From: Lewinellaceae bacterium
Lineage (GTDB): Bacteria > Bacteroidota > Bacteroidia > Chitinophagales > Saprospiraceae
Direction of reading: 5' to 3'
Assembly (NCBI GenBank): GCA_020636375.1
Contig: JACJXZ010000006.1
Location: forward strand, 372,001 to 436,000
DNA: 64,000 nucleotides
Part shown: positions 43,201-51,325 of the stretch, piece after piece
How positions within the stretch are numbered: position 1 is the first letter of the stretch
Layout of the letters: every line of letters begins with the position of its first letter
Made by a program: the position numbers and the translations under genes
Notes under the pieces: model-generated
Seen by the model: the letters and a program-made list of their open reading frames with translations, nothing else
The model's database searches: none
Told to the model about the DNA's origin: nothing

Positions 43201-43735
43201 TGATGCGCTCTTCCTCCAGGCGGGCAAAATCGTCGAAAGAAGTGCTCGTGTAGGCGGCAGAAGCCGGCGTTTCGGCCGTCTGGATGCGCCTGCCCGGCCC
43301 GGGGCCGGCCTTGAGGAAGTAGTAATTCCGGGTATCGTAGATATTTTTTTCCAGCACAAACTGCCCGGATTGGGCATTGAACCGCCACTTGTCTGCCCCT
43401 TCGGCGTAGAACAGGATGTAATCCCCGCTGTCAAAGGCGCCGTCTTCTTCGCCGGCCACCAGGATACGGGCCTCGGCCAGTTTTTCCGGAAACGGCTGGC
43501 TGAGCAGCTCGGGCAGCGGACCGCCACCCATGCCGTAGAGCTGGATTTGCCGCGGGTCGATGTCATCCACAGGCATGCCCATTTCCTTCAGGAAGGCGTA
43601 GCTGAGCCGGTGAATGCCGCTTTCCGCTACGGCGACTTTGTAAACCTGCCCTTCGCTGAGAGGGGAGGCTTCCTGGTTGTAGGATAGGTTCGCAAAACCG
43701 GACAGGAGGATGAGGGTGTAGAGCGCGTTTCGCAT
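40280..43735 (-). CDS. porU: PorU-like T9SS signal peptidase/attachment protease, shorter paralogue
   Basis: 1151 residues. PorU is a surface gingipain-like C25 protease that removes the T9SS C-terminal signal and attaches cargo to lipopolysaccharide. The catalytic region is intact: 'YLGHGGPRGWAQE' (His near 652) and 'VFITATCTFTGYDDP' (Cys near 687). The C-terminus is a PorU-type sorting domain ('NYPNPFTD...GVYLYKVKV...FEKLVILK'). Relative to the upstream copy it lacks the first ~170 residues, starting instead with a signal peptide then 'SPLSEGQVYKVAVAESGIHRL'. The last ~200 residues are almost identical to the other copy. Probably co-transcribed with porV and the longer porU. Confidence 0.9.
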   Translation of the reverse strand: MRNALYTLILLSGFANLSYNQEASPLSEGQVYKVAVAESGIHRLSYAFLKEMGMPVDDIDPRQIQLYGMGGGPLPELLSQPFPEKLAEARILVAGEEDGAFDSGDYILFYAEGADKWRFNAQSGQFVLEKNIYDTRNYYFLKAGPGPGRRIQTAETPASAAYTSTSFDDFARLEEERINIFYEWAKTTGSGQHWYGDQFRGARRYDYPNAFNFPNLLTEEPASLLAVMALRAGQDNSFFVDINGQSVESESASPITNFASEDIEKIYAHRAALSGTVLLDGPAVSFTVRYPHPAGPDDGSQAWLDFVQLNVRRALRMEGPRMAFRDQRSLNYPVTEFRLQGAGPGIVVWDVTDPLAPTLPPLERNGQQLSFRAATTTLREFIAFEANQDFPEPEAIGLIPNQNLSAIGPTDMVIVYHPDFMEEALRLAQHRSERDGLAIELAAVGQVFNEFASGRSEPTAIRNFARMLRQRSERFRYLLLFGDGSFDARDIYGIGGNFIPVYEAESLHPINAHPSDDYYAILDNQASSAPLDGPLSIAVGRLPVRTAGEARTVVDKIIHYDSSEKTLGDWRNRLVFVGDDKDGNFDYSHYVDADRIADQLNDSVRYINLEKIYLDAFPQEATPGGERVPQATEQLNQAVFQGAQAVVYLGHGGPRGWAQERVLNISDILSWENYDKLPVFITATCTFTGYDDPTFTTAGEEVFLHPRGGAIALFTTTRAVYVGGNRALTRSALDFLYQHEGDEPLTLGEAMRRCKNAVGNSDQGNSPKFALIGDPSLKVAIPKYRVATLSINGQPAEENRLDTLRALQKVTIEGMITDAEGKLLSGFNGIVYPTIYDKAQTTSTIGQGDNMVYPYRIQKNVLFKGRASAVNGRFRFTFVVPRDINYQFGPGKVSYYAADESTLEDAAGSYEHIIIGGSSPDALADDEGPRVDVFLNTEDFVFGSITNPNPTLLVKLEDDNGINVVGNSIGHDLEGVLNDNTQNTYLLNDFYEAELDDYTRGTVRYPLSKLPEGRHSIRVKAWDVANNSSEGYTEFVVAASEEVALERVLNYPNPFTDWTCFQFDHNLPNQELEVLIQVFAVSGRLVKTIEASVFSDGAIRRDDCIGWDGRDDYGGRLARGVYLYKVKVRASNTGNMLLSGQSAFEKLVILK

Positions 43736-44114
43736 AATGATAATGATTAGGTGTTTAATAAAGTAGACAGGATTAACAGGATTAACAGGATGTAATGGCT
43801 TGCTTTGCAGTACCGGGTATGCCTATCCTGAAAACCCATGCCGGCCGGATGCGATGCTAAATTGTGTCTCCTCCGGTGTTGGGAGGATTTAGGCCCGTCC
43901 AGCCGGCCGGGTAAATATTAGGTTTTGGGCGTTAGGTGCCTATTGAGTGCCCGATTAGGACTGGGTTGCCCCTATAACCTAAAACCTAAAACCGAGCAAG
44001 GGGTTAATCTTGTCAATCCTTTCAATCCTGTCTCTTTCGCCCTTCTACATATTATAAACACGCCATCCGGCAGGCGCCCGGCCCTATTTCCTGTTCTGCC
44101 GGTAAATCATCGTC
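43736..44114. other. Spacer between the two porU genes, repeats only
   Basis: It holds GACAGGATTAACAGGATTAA repeats near 43767 and a loosely complementary run (TTGTCAATCC, TTTCAATCCTGTC) near 44015-44033. An inner pair, TTAGGTTTTGGGCGTTAGG (from 43919) and ATAACCTAAAACCTAAAACC (to 43993), lies between them. No coding remnant of the missing porU N-terminal domain is seen. Confidence 0.6.
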
Positions 44115-47100
44115 TCACTTCAGGATCACCATTTTTTCGAACTCGCTCTCCCCGCTCAGCACCACGTTGCCGGTATTGTTGGCCCGGACTTTGACCTTGT
44201 ACAGGTAGACGCCCCGTGCCAGCCGGTCGCCGTAGTCGTCGCGGCCGTCCCACTCGATGCAGTCGTCGCGGCGCAGGGCGCCGTCGGAGAAGAGGGTGGC
44301 CTGGATGGTCTTGACCAGGCGGCCGGAGATGGTGTAGACCTGCACCAGGACGTCCAGTTCCTGGTTAGCCAGGTTGTGGTCGAACTGGAAGCAGGTATGG
44401 TCGGTGAACGGGTTGGGATAGTTGAGTACGCGTTCCAGGGCGACCTCTTCGGAGGCGGCGACGACGAATTCGGTGTATCCTTCACTGGAGTTGTTGGCCA
44501 CGTCCCAGGCTTTGACCCGGATATTGTGGCGGCCTTCCGGCAGTTTGGACAAGGGGTAGCGCACCGTCCCGCGGGTATAGTCGTCGAGTTCCGACTCGTA
44601 GAAATCGTTGAGCAGGTAGGTATTCTGGGTATTGTCGTTGAGCACCCCTTCCAGGTCATGGCCGATACTGTTGCCAACGACGTTGATGCCGTTGTCGTCC
44701 TCGAGTTTGACCAGCAGGGTGGGGCTGGGATTGGTGATGCTGCCGAAGACGAAATCCTCGGTATTCATAAACACTTCAACCTTGGGCCCCTGATCGTCGG
44801 CCAGGGCGTTGGGGTCGGTGCCTCCGATGATGATGTTTTCGTAGCTGCCGGCAGCGTCCTGCATGACGGAACCATCAGCGGCGTAATAGCTGATCTTTCC
44901 GGGCCCGAACTGGTAGTTGATGTCTTTGGGCACGACCAGGCTGAACTGGAAGCGGCCGCCGGACACGGAAGCCCGCCCCCGGAACAGGACGTTCTTCTGG
45001 ATGCGGTAGTTGTAGTTCTTATTGGCACCCTGCCCGAGGGTGCTCACCATCTGCGCCTTGTCGTAGATGGTCGGGTAGATGACGCCGTTGAAGCCGGTCA
45101 GCAACTGCCCGTCCTGGCTGGTGACTGCCCCTTCGATGGTCACGCGCTGGAGGGCGCGCAGGGTGTCGTATTGGGCCCCGTCTACCAGCTGCCCATCTAT
45201 GGCGGTGGTGGCCACCTTGTGGATGGGGATGGCCACCGGCATGGACGGATCGCCGATGAGGGCGAACTTCCGGGCGTTGTTGATATTGAATTCGCCGCTC
45301 ACGTCGTTCTTGCCGCGCTGGAAGGCTTCGCCTACGGTCGGCACCTTTCCGTCCTGCCGGTAGAAAAGATAGTTCAGCGCATTTCTCGTCATGCGCTTGT
45401 TGGAGCTGGCATACACCGCCCGCACGGTAGTCATCAAGGCAATGGCGCCGCCCGAAGGGTTGAGGAAGACCTCTTCGCCGGCGGTCACGAACGCCGGGTC
45501 GTCATAGCCGGTGAAAGAGCAGGTGGCAGTGATGAAGATGGGCATGTTGTCGAAATTTTCCCAGGACAGGGCGTCCGAAATGTTGAGGACCCGTTCCTGG
45601 GCCCATCCTCTGGAGCCGCCGTGGCCGAGGTAGGTCACGGCCAGGGCCCCCTGGAAGACCGACCGGTTGAGTTGTTCGGTAGCCTGGGGGATGCGCTCCC
45701 CGCCCGGCGTGGATTCCTGGGGGAAGGCGTCGAGGTAGATTTTCTCCAGGTTGAGGTAGCGCAGGGTATCGTTGAGGCCTTCGGCGATCTCGTCGGCGTC
45801 TTCATAGTGGTCGAGGTCGAAGTTGCCGGGCGAGGTATCGTTGTCGTCGCCGACGAAGACCAGGCGGTTGCGCCAGTCGCCCATCGTCGCTTCATCCGAG
45901 TCGTAATGGATGATCTTGTCGGCGGCGTTGGCGGCTTCTTCCGGCGTTTTGACCGGCAGGCGGCCCACCGCGATATTGAGGATTCCTTTGAGGGGGTCTG
46001 CGGGGTCGTCGTTGGTGAGCAGGCCGTAGTAATCGTCGGTCGGATAAGCCTCGACGGGGTTGAAGGACTCTTTCTGGTAGGTAGGGATGAAATCCCCGCC
46101 CAGCCCGTAGAGGTCGCGGCTGTCGAAGGAGCCGTCGCCGAAGAGCAACAGATAGCGGAAAGTGGGGCTTCGGCTGTAGAGCAGGCGGGCGAAATCGCGG
46201 ATAGCGGTGGGGTCTTTCCTTCCGGAGGAGAACTCGTTGTACACCTGTTCAATTTCGACGAGCTCGATGGTGAGGCCGTTGAGGCTGGCGCGGTGTTGCG
46301 CCAGGCGCAGGGCCTCCTGCTCAAAGTCCCGGTAGTAGAGGATCACCATGTCGACATCGCTGATGCCATGGAGGTTTTGGTTGGGTATTGGCCCGACGGC
46401 TTCCGGCAGGGGGAATTCCTGGTTGGCGTCAAAGGCGATGAACTCGCGCAGGGTTTGGGTAGCGGCGGCAAAGCTCAGCTGGTTGCCCGCCCGGGCCAGG
46501 GCCGGCCGGGCCGGGGCCAGGGGGTTGGTGATGTCCCACACTTCGATATTGGCGCCGGCATTCTGCAGCTGGAAGGTAGTCGCCGGATGGGCCAGGCTGC
46601 GGCGGTCGCGGAAGTGCATCTGGGTTCCTTCCATGCGCAGGGCGCGGCGCACATTGAGCTGCACGTAATCCAGCCAGCCCTCGCTGAAATCGGCAACCCC
46701 CTGCGGATAGGGATACCGGACGGTAAAGCTCACATTGGGGCTGTTCAGCTGGATGGTATCGTTGAGCACAGCTTGTCCGGCGTAGACCGTCGTATTGTCG
46801 CCGCCGCCGTCCACGGAAGTCACCGACCGGGCCTCTTCGCTCTGCAGCGACTGGCCGTTGATGTCGATAAAAAAGCGGGACTTGACGCTGGCCCTCAGAG
46901 CCATGGACGCCCGGAGCACAGCAGGTTCGGAGGCGATGAGGCCGGGGAAGGAAAAGGCGTTGTTGTAAGTGTACTGGCGGGCCACCTCAAAGTGGTCGCC
47001 AAACCAGTTTTGGCCGGACCCCTGGGCCTTCACCCATTCGTGGAAGAGGTTGACCGACTCTTTTTCCAGGCGGGCGTAATCGTCGAAGGCCGTACTGGTG

Positions 47101-48002
47101 TAGGCGGCGTTGCCCGGCGGGGCTACGTCCTGGATGCGCAGGCCGTTGCCGGGGCTGATCTTGATGAAGTAGAAATTGCGGGTGTCGTAGACGTTCTTAT
47201 CCAGGCCGAACTGGCCGGCATTGTCATTGAAGCGCCATTTGTCGGGCCCTTCGGCGTAGAAGAGGATATAATCGGCGGGGCCGAAGCTGCCGTCCTCCCC
47301 GCCCACGACCTGGATGGCGTTCTCGGCGAGGTCGTCGATGCGTTCTTCGCCGATATAGAACGGCAGGGGGCCGCCGCCGTTGCCGTAGAGTTTGATCTGC
47401 CGGGGGTCGATGTTGTCGATGTCGATCCGCAGTTCGTTCCTGAGGAAGTTGTAGGTCAGCCGGTGGACGCCGCGCTCGCGCACGGCGATCTTATAAATCT
47501 GGCCGTCGCTGAGCGCCGATTGCTCGGTTGTCGGCCCCCGGAAGGCGACCGGCTCCGGCCCTGGCTCGAGGAAAACCTGCAGCGTGATGTCCGTCAGGCG
47601 TTCAAAGCGGGCGCCCCGGCGGACGATGGGGGCGAAGGCCACCTTGCCGAAGTAGCCTTCCCGGCTCCGCTCCACGGCCGTCTCGAACTGCAGCTGTTCC
47701 CGGAGGTATTCGTCATCCGGCGACGCCCCCTTTTCGAAAGGCTCGAAGCGGGCGTCGGCCACCACGACCCGGAGCCGCCCGTATCCCGCCACGGGGAAGC
47801 GGTGGACGAAGAACTGAAGGCTGGGATGCTGAGAGCTGCTCACTCCTCCTTCGAATTGCCAGGCGGGCACGACTTTTCCTTCCAGCAGCACCTCGCCGGC
47901 CTTTTCCTCCCATCGGAACTGCTCCCGAACAATCGTCGGAGCCTGGGAAAAAGCCAGGGAAACATTCAGAAAGAGAGCTGCGGCGGCAATTAATTTATTC
48001 AT
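44115..48002 (-). CDS. porU: PorU, T9SS signal peptidase/attachment protease, full-length
   Basis: 1295 residues from MNKLIAAAALF (in-frame start at 48038 rejected because it precedes the signal peptide). The order is signal peptide (1-20), an N-terminal domain (about 20-180, 'FVHRFPVAGYGRLRVVVADA') absent from the downstream copy, the C25-type catalytic part with 'YLGHGGSRGWAQE' and 'IFITATCSFTGYDDP' intact, and a PorU C-terminal domain ('NYPNPFTDHTCFQFDH', ending 'KMVILK'). PorU acts at the cell surface with PorV, PorQ and PorZ. It is divergent from a PorP/SprF-like gene 265 bp away; gldJ and murF lie beyond that, as in other gliding Bacteroidota. Confidence 0.94.
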   Translation of the reverse strand: MNKLIAAAALFLNVSLAFSQAPTIVREQFRWEEKAGEVLLEGKVVPAWQFEGGVSSSQHPSLQFFVHRFPVAGYGRLRVVVADARFEPFEKGASPDDEYLREQLQFETAVERSREGYFGKVAFAPIVRRGARFERLTDITLQVFLEPGPEPVAFRGPTTEQSALSDGQIYKIAVRERGVHRLTYNFLRNELRIDIDNIDPRQIKLYGNGGGPLPFYIGEERIDDLAENAIQVVGGEDGSFGPADYILFYAEGPDKWRFNDNAGQFGLDKNVYDTRNFYFIKISPGNGLRIQDVAPPGNAAYTSTAFDDYARLEKESVNLFHEWVKAQGSGQNWFGDHFEVARQYTYNNAFSFPGLIASEPAVLRASMALRASVKSRFFIDINGQSLQSEEARSVTSVDGGGDNTTVYAGQAVLNDTIQLNSPNVSFTVRYPYPQGVADFSEGWLDYVQLNVRRALRMEGTQMHFRDRRSLAHPATTFQLQNAGANIEVWDITNPLAPARPALARAGNQLSFAAATQTLREFIAFDANQEFPLPEAVGPIPNQNLHGISDVDMVILYYRDFEQEALRLAQHRASLNGLTIELVEIEQVYNEFSSGRKDPTAIRDFARLLYSRSPTFRYLLLFGDGSFDSRDLYGLGGDFIPTYQKESFNPVEAYPTDDYYGLLTNDDPADPLKGILNIAVGRLPVKTPEEAANAADKIIHYDSDEATMGDWRNRLVFVGDDNDTSPGNFDLDHYEDADEIAEGLNDTLRYLNLEKIYLDAFPQESTPGGERIPQATEQLNRSVFQGALAVTYLGHGGSRGWAQERVLNISDALSWENFDNMPIFITATCSFTGYDDPAFVTAGEEVFLNPSGGAIALMTTVRAVYASSNKRMTRNALNYLFYRQDGKVPTVGEAFQRGKNDVSGEFNINNARKFALIGDPSMPVAIPIHKVATTAIDGQLVDGAQYDTLRALQRVTIEGAVTSQDGQLLTGFNGVIYPTIYDKAQMVSTLGQGANKNYNYRIQKNVLFRGRASVSGGRFQFSLVVPKDINYQFGPGKISYYAADGSVMQDAAGSYENIIIGGTDPNALADDQGPKVEVFMNTEDFVFGSITNPSPTLLVKLEDDNGINVVGNSIGHDLEGVLNDNTQNTYLLNDFYESELDDYTRGTVRYPLSKLPEGRHNIRVKAWDVANNSSEGYTEFVVAASEEVALERVLNYPNPFTDHTCFQFDHNLANQELDVLVQVYTISGRLVKTIQATLFSDGALRRDDCIEWDGRDDYGDRLARGVYLYKVKVRANNTGNVVLSGESEFEKMVILK

Positions 48003-48266
48003 ATCTTGCACGAGTTTGAAATATTCTTTTTTTGTCAACTTCCCGGCATAGGGCCTGTTTATTACATCCCAAACCGGAGGGAAGGTTCGTTTTATTTTTA
48101 TACTTGGTTGTTCCAGGGAAGCTCTAATAAAAACGCCGTTACCCGGCCTGTATTGCTCCCCCTAAAGTACCGAAATGTCGGCAAAAATAACCTTTAGGAG
48201 AATAGCTAAAAATGTTCCGGAACATACAAACATACCATTATTTACAGAAGTGATCATCCCACGCCC

Positions 48267-49292
48267 ATGGCCAGACAACTACTGCTTTTTGTTCCTTGCA
48301 TCTTGTTTCTGCTCCCGCTTCGGGGGCAGGACCCCATTTACAGCCAGTTTTTTGCGGCCCCGCTGCAGGTCAACCCGGCCTTTGCCGGCACCACCCTGTC
48401 GCCCCGCGTAACGGCCAACTACCGCAACGAGTGGGCTGCCTATGAAGGCGGGTATGAAACGTATTCGGTAGCTTACGAACAGTCTATTGAATCACTCAAC
48501 AGCGGCATCGGGCTGATGGTTCTCGGCGACGACGCCGGCAACGGCATCTACCGCACCAACCGCTTTTCCGCCGTATACGGTTACCGCGTGCAGCTAAACC
48601 GCAGCCTCGCCGTCCGCTTCGGCATCGAGGCCGGCATGATACAATCCCGCCTGGACTGGGACCGCCTGGTCTTCCCCGATCAGCTGGACCCCCTGGAGGG
48701 CGCCAACGGGCCAGGCGGCACGCCCAACGCTTCGGAGGAATTGCCGCCGGACAACCTCAACCGCACCCTGCTGGATGTCGGCGCCGGCATCCTGGCCTAC
48801 GGGCAGCGCGCCTACGGCGGCCTGTCGCTGAAACACCTCAACAGCCCGGACGAAAGCCTGCTCGACATCAACAACAACCTCGGCGTAGGGCTGCCCCTGC
48901 GCATCACCCTGCACGGCGGCGTAGAAATCCCGTTGCAAACAGGCAATAATCGCCGCGCCGAGGCGTTCATATCACCGAACCTCCTTATTATCAAACAGGG
49001 AGAGTTCGCGCAGGTCAACGGCGGCGCCTATTTCGGTTTCGGGAAATTCTTCGGCGGCGCCTGGTACCGGCACGCCATCGGCAATGCCGACGCGGCGATC
49101 GCCCTGGCGGGCGTAAAGTTCGGCGTTTTCCGGTTCGGATACAGTTTCGATTTTACGGTCAACGGGCTGACGCTGCAGCGTACCAGCGGCACCCACGAAC
49201 TCTCGCTGACCATTAATTTCGATGACGGCGAAGGCGCCCGGCAGCGGAAAAAAACCGCCCGATACAACGATTGTTTTAAAATGTTTAATTAA
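48267..49292 (+). CDS. PorP/SprF-family outer-membrane protein
   Basis: 341 residues. Signal peptide to about residue 20, then 'QDPIYSQFFAAPLQVNPAFAG', the hallmark N-terminus of PorP/SprF proteins, followed by a barrel ('YRNEWAAYEGGYETYSVAYEQ', 'GIGLMVLGDDAGNGIYRTNRF', 'GFGKFFGGAWYRH'). PorP/SprF proteins help secrete or anchor particular T9SS substrates, often adhesins encoded next door. Here no adhesin gene is adjacent; the gene is inserted between porU and gldJ. The C-terminus carries a short basic tail (RQRKKTARYND) beyond the last strand. Confidence 0.9.
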   Translation: MARQLLLFVPCILFLLPLRGQDPIYSQFFAAPLQVNPAFAGTTLSPRVTANYRNEWAAYEGGYETYSVAYEQSIESLNSGIGLMVLGDDAGNGIYRTNRFSAVYGYRVQLNRSLAVRFGIEAGMIQSRLDWDRLVFPDQLDPLEGANGPGGTPNASEELPPDNLNRTLLDVGAGILAYGQRAYGGLSLKHLNSPDESLLDINNNLGVGLPLRITLHGGVEIPLQTGNNRRAEAFISPNLLIIKQGEFAQVNGGAYFGFGKFFGGAWYRHAIGNADAAIALAGVKFGVFRFGYSFDFTVNGLTLQRTSGTHELSLTINFDDGEGARQRKKTARYNDCFKMFN

Positions 49293-49319
49293 TTGCAAGT
49301 TGTTTTTTTTAACTTGCAG
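49293..49319. terminator. Hairpin directly after the PorP/SprF gene
   Basis: TTGCAAGTT and AACTTGCAG flank a T-rich loop, starting at the base after the stop codon. It reads as a weak, loop-T-rich terminator or stem-loop. Confidence 0.5.
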
Positions 49320-49456
49320 CCGTTTGAAGGAAAACTGTGGCTCGCCCACAGCATTAAACCAATTCTCCGATGCCCTTTTTGCCGGGGACGGCGTAACGTC
49401 CCGGCAGCGAATGCAGTGATTTTCGCTTTGGCAAAATGATGCCTGAAATTCAGCCA

Positions 49457-49520
49457 CGAAAACACGAAAACACGAAATCTGCACTAAATTTTGTGGGCTT
49501 TCGTGGCTTAGTGGCTTACT
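49457..49520. repeat. D-type repeat, copy 2
   Basis: CACGAAAACACGAAAACACG, then AAATCTGCACTAAA, then TTTTGTGGGCTTTCGTGGC. The outer parts are complementary. It matches the family at 29205 and 56136. Confidence 0.75.
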
Positions 49521-49545
49521 GGCATTCTAAAACGAGAACTGCTGC

Positions 49546-49622
49546 ATATGTGTATTCGTAAATACGTTGCACAGCCGAAAACCCTGCGTCGTGCTTCCGT
49601 GCAACTTCACGAATGCACATAT
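49546..49622 (+). promoter_or_regulatory. Nested stem-loop in the gldJ leader
   Basis: Outer arms ATATGTGTATTCGT (49546-49559) and ACGAATGCACATAT (49609-49622) pair with one mismatch. An inner pair GTTGCAC / GTGCAAC (49566-49572 and 49599-49605) stacks on it. It lies 82 bp before the gldJ start. It could be an RNA leader structure or a foldback repeat. Confidence 0.65.
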
Positions 49623-49703
49623 ATTACAAGGGCAAAGGCAAAGTTTGGATTTTCACTCATACTAATATATTTGTTGGTCGATTCTCAAAAACATACTCCT
49701 ACA

Positions 49704-51203
49704 ATGAAAAATCTGCTGAAGTTTGGCGCCATCCTCCTGGGAGCAGCTTTTGTCCTGAGTTCCTGCGGTAGCAAAGAGCGGTCCACCACTACGGGCTGGA
49801 AGTACAACGATACCAAGTGGGGTGGTTTTGAAAAGCTGGATTACGAAGGCCAGCCCACCGGGCCCAACCTGGTCCTGATCGAAGGCGGCACCTTTAACAT
49901 GGGCATCACCGAGCAGGATGTGACCTACGACTGGAACAACATCCCCCGCCGGGTAACCGTCTCTTCTTTTTACCTGGATGAAACGGAAGTCGCGAATATC
50001 GATTACCGGGAATATCTCTTCTGGATCAACCGCGTGTTCGGCGAATCTTATCCGGAAGTTTATCAGGATGCTCTCCCCGACACCCTGGTCTGGCGCGAAG
50101 AACTCTCCTATAACGAGCCCTTCGTGGAAACCTACTTCCGCCACCCGTCCTACGACAACTACCCCGTAGTTGGCGTCAGCTGGATACAGGCCACCGAATA
50201 CTGCAAGTGGCGTACGGACCGGGTGAACGAGATGATGCTCATCGAAAAGGGAATCCTCAACCCGAATACCGAACAGAAGGATGAAGACAACTTCAACACC
50301 GAAGCCTACCTCGTCGGCCAGTATCAGGGCGACGTGCGCAAAAACCTGAAAGACCTGCGCACCGGCGGCGAACGCCCCGTGCGCTTCGAGGATGGCATCA
50401 TGCTGCCGGATTACCGGCTGCCGACCGAAGCTGAGTGGGAGTATGCAGCGCTGGCCCTCCAGGGCAACCAGACTTCAGAGAAGGACGAACGCATCTCCGA
50501 CCGCCGGTTCTACCCCTGGGACGGCAATACCGTCCGCTACCAGAAGCGCGACAAATACCAGGGCGACCTCCTGGCCAACTTCAAGCGCGGCAAAGGGGAC
50601 TATATGGGTATGGCCGGCAAACTGAACGACGACGCCCACATCCCGGCGCCGGTGCGCTCCTTCCTGCCCAATGACTTCGGCCTTTACAATATGGCCGGCA
50701 ACGTCAACGAATGGGTGCTCGACCTCTACCGCCCGCTGACCAGCGAAACGCTGAGCGACGTAGAAAACCACGACCTGAACCCCTACCGGGGCGGCAAATT
50801 CCAGAAAATGGAACTCGACGAAGACGGCCGGCCGGTCGAAAAGGACAGCCTCGGCCGCCTGCGCTACCAGTACGTGACCGACGAGGAAGCCGCCAACCGC
50901 GACAACTACAAGACCGGCATGGTCTACAACTATCTGGACGGCGACAAGCAGTCGCAGGCATACTACGACTACGGCAAGCACACCCTGATCAGCGACAAGG
51001 CCCGCGTCTACAAAGGCGGTTCCTGGGCCGACCGCGCCTTCTGGCTGTCGCCCGGCGCCCGCCGCTTCCTGGATGAAGACAAATCCTCCCGCACCATCGG
51101 CTTCCGCTGCGCCATGACCCGCACCGGCTCGCCAAGCGGCAACGAAAATGAGGGCGGCCACCAGTTCAATACCAAGCGCAAACGTGGCAAGAGAAGATAT
51201 TGA
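49704..51203 (+). CDS. gldJ: GldJ, gliding/T9SS lipoprotein
   Basis: 499 residues starting at MKNLLKFG; the lipobox 'AFVLSSC' places the lipidated Cys near residue 23. The body is a formylglycine-generating-enzyme (FGE-sulfatase) fold: 'LVLIEGGTFNMGITEQDVTYD', 'FYLDETEVANIDYREYLFW', 'YPVVGVSWIQATEYCKW', 'YRLPTEAEWEYAA', 'YNMAGNVNEWVLD' and 'VYKGGSWADRAFWLSPGARR'. GldJ is an outer-membrane lipoprotein of the gliding motor, related to GldK, and is required for T9SS function in Flavobacterium. GldJ next to murF and near porU/porV is conserved synteny. A terminator separates it from murF. Confidence 0.93.
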   Translation: MKNLLKFGAILLGAAFVLSSCGSKERSTTTGWKYNDTKWGGFEKLDYEGQPTGPNLVLIEGGTFNMGITEQDVTYDWNNIPRRVTVSSFYLDETEVANIDYREYLFWINRVFGESYPEVYQDALPDTLVWREELSYNEPFVETYFRHPSYDNYPVVGVSWIQATEYCKWRTDRVNEMMLIEKGILNPNTEQKDEDNFNTEAYLVGQYQGDVRKNLKDLRTGGERPVRFEDGIMLPDYRLPTEAEWEYAALALQGNQTSEKDERISDRRFYPWDGNTVRYQKRDKYQGDLLANFKRGKGDYMGMAGKLNDDAHIPAPVRSFLPNDFGLYNMAGNVNEWVLDLYRPLTSETLSDVENHDLNPYRGGKFQKMELDEDGRPVEKDSLGRLRYQYVTDEEAANRDNYKTGMVYNYLDGDKQSQAYYDYGKHTLISDKARVYKGGSWADRAFWLSPGARRFLDEDKSSRTIGFRCAMTRTGSPSGNENEGGHQFNTKRKRGKRRY

Positions 51204-51242
51204 CCGGTACCGGTACGGTATCCCGGCCTGCAGATAAAAAAA

Positions 51243-51280
51243 GCCTCCACTCCGGCTCGCCGGGGTGGAGTTTTTTTTTT
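51243..51280 (+). terminator. Rho-independent terminator after gldJ
   Basis: CCTCCACTCCGG-CTCG-CCGGGGTGGAG is followed by ten T, with an A-run on the other side, so it could work in both directions. It falls 40 bp after the gldJ stop and 46 bp before murF. Confidence 0.92.
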
Positions 51281-51325
51281 GACAATTTCAACTTCTTTAC
51301 CAACTTGCGGGGAGAAACGAGAACC

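Noticed and set aside
44376..47993. 1205-codon open frame antisense to the full-length porU
   Set aside because: Composition effect of a GC-rich gene: its 'protein' is dominated by G, V, D, E with no domain, while the opposite strand has a complete PorU with catalytic motifs.
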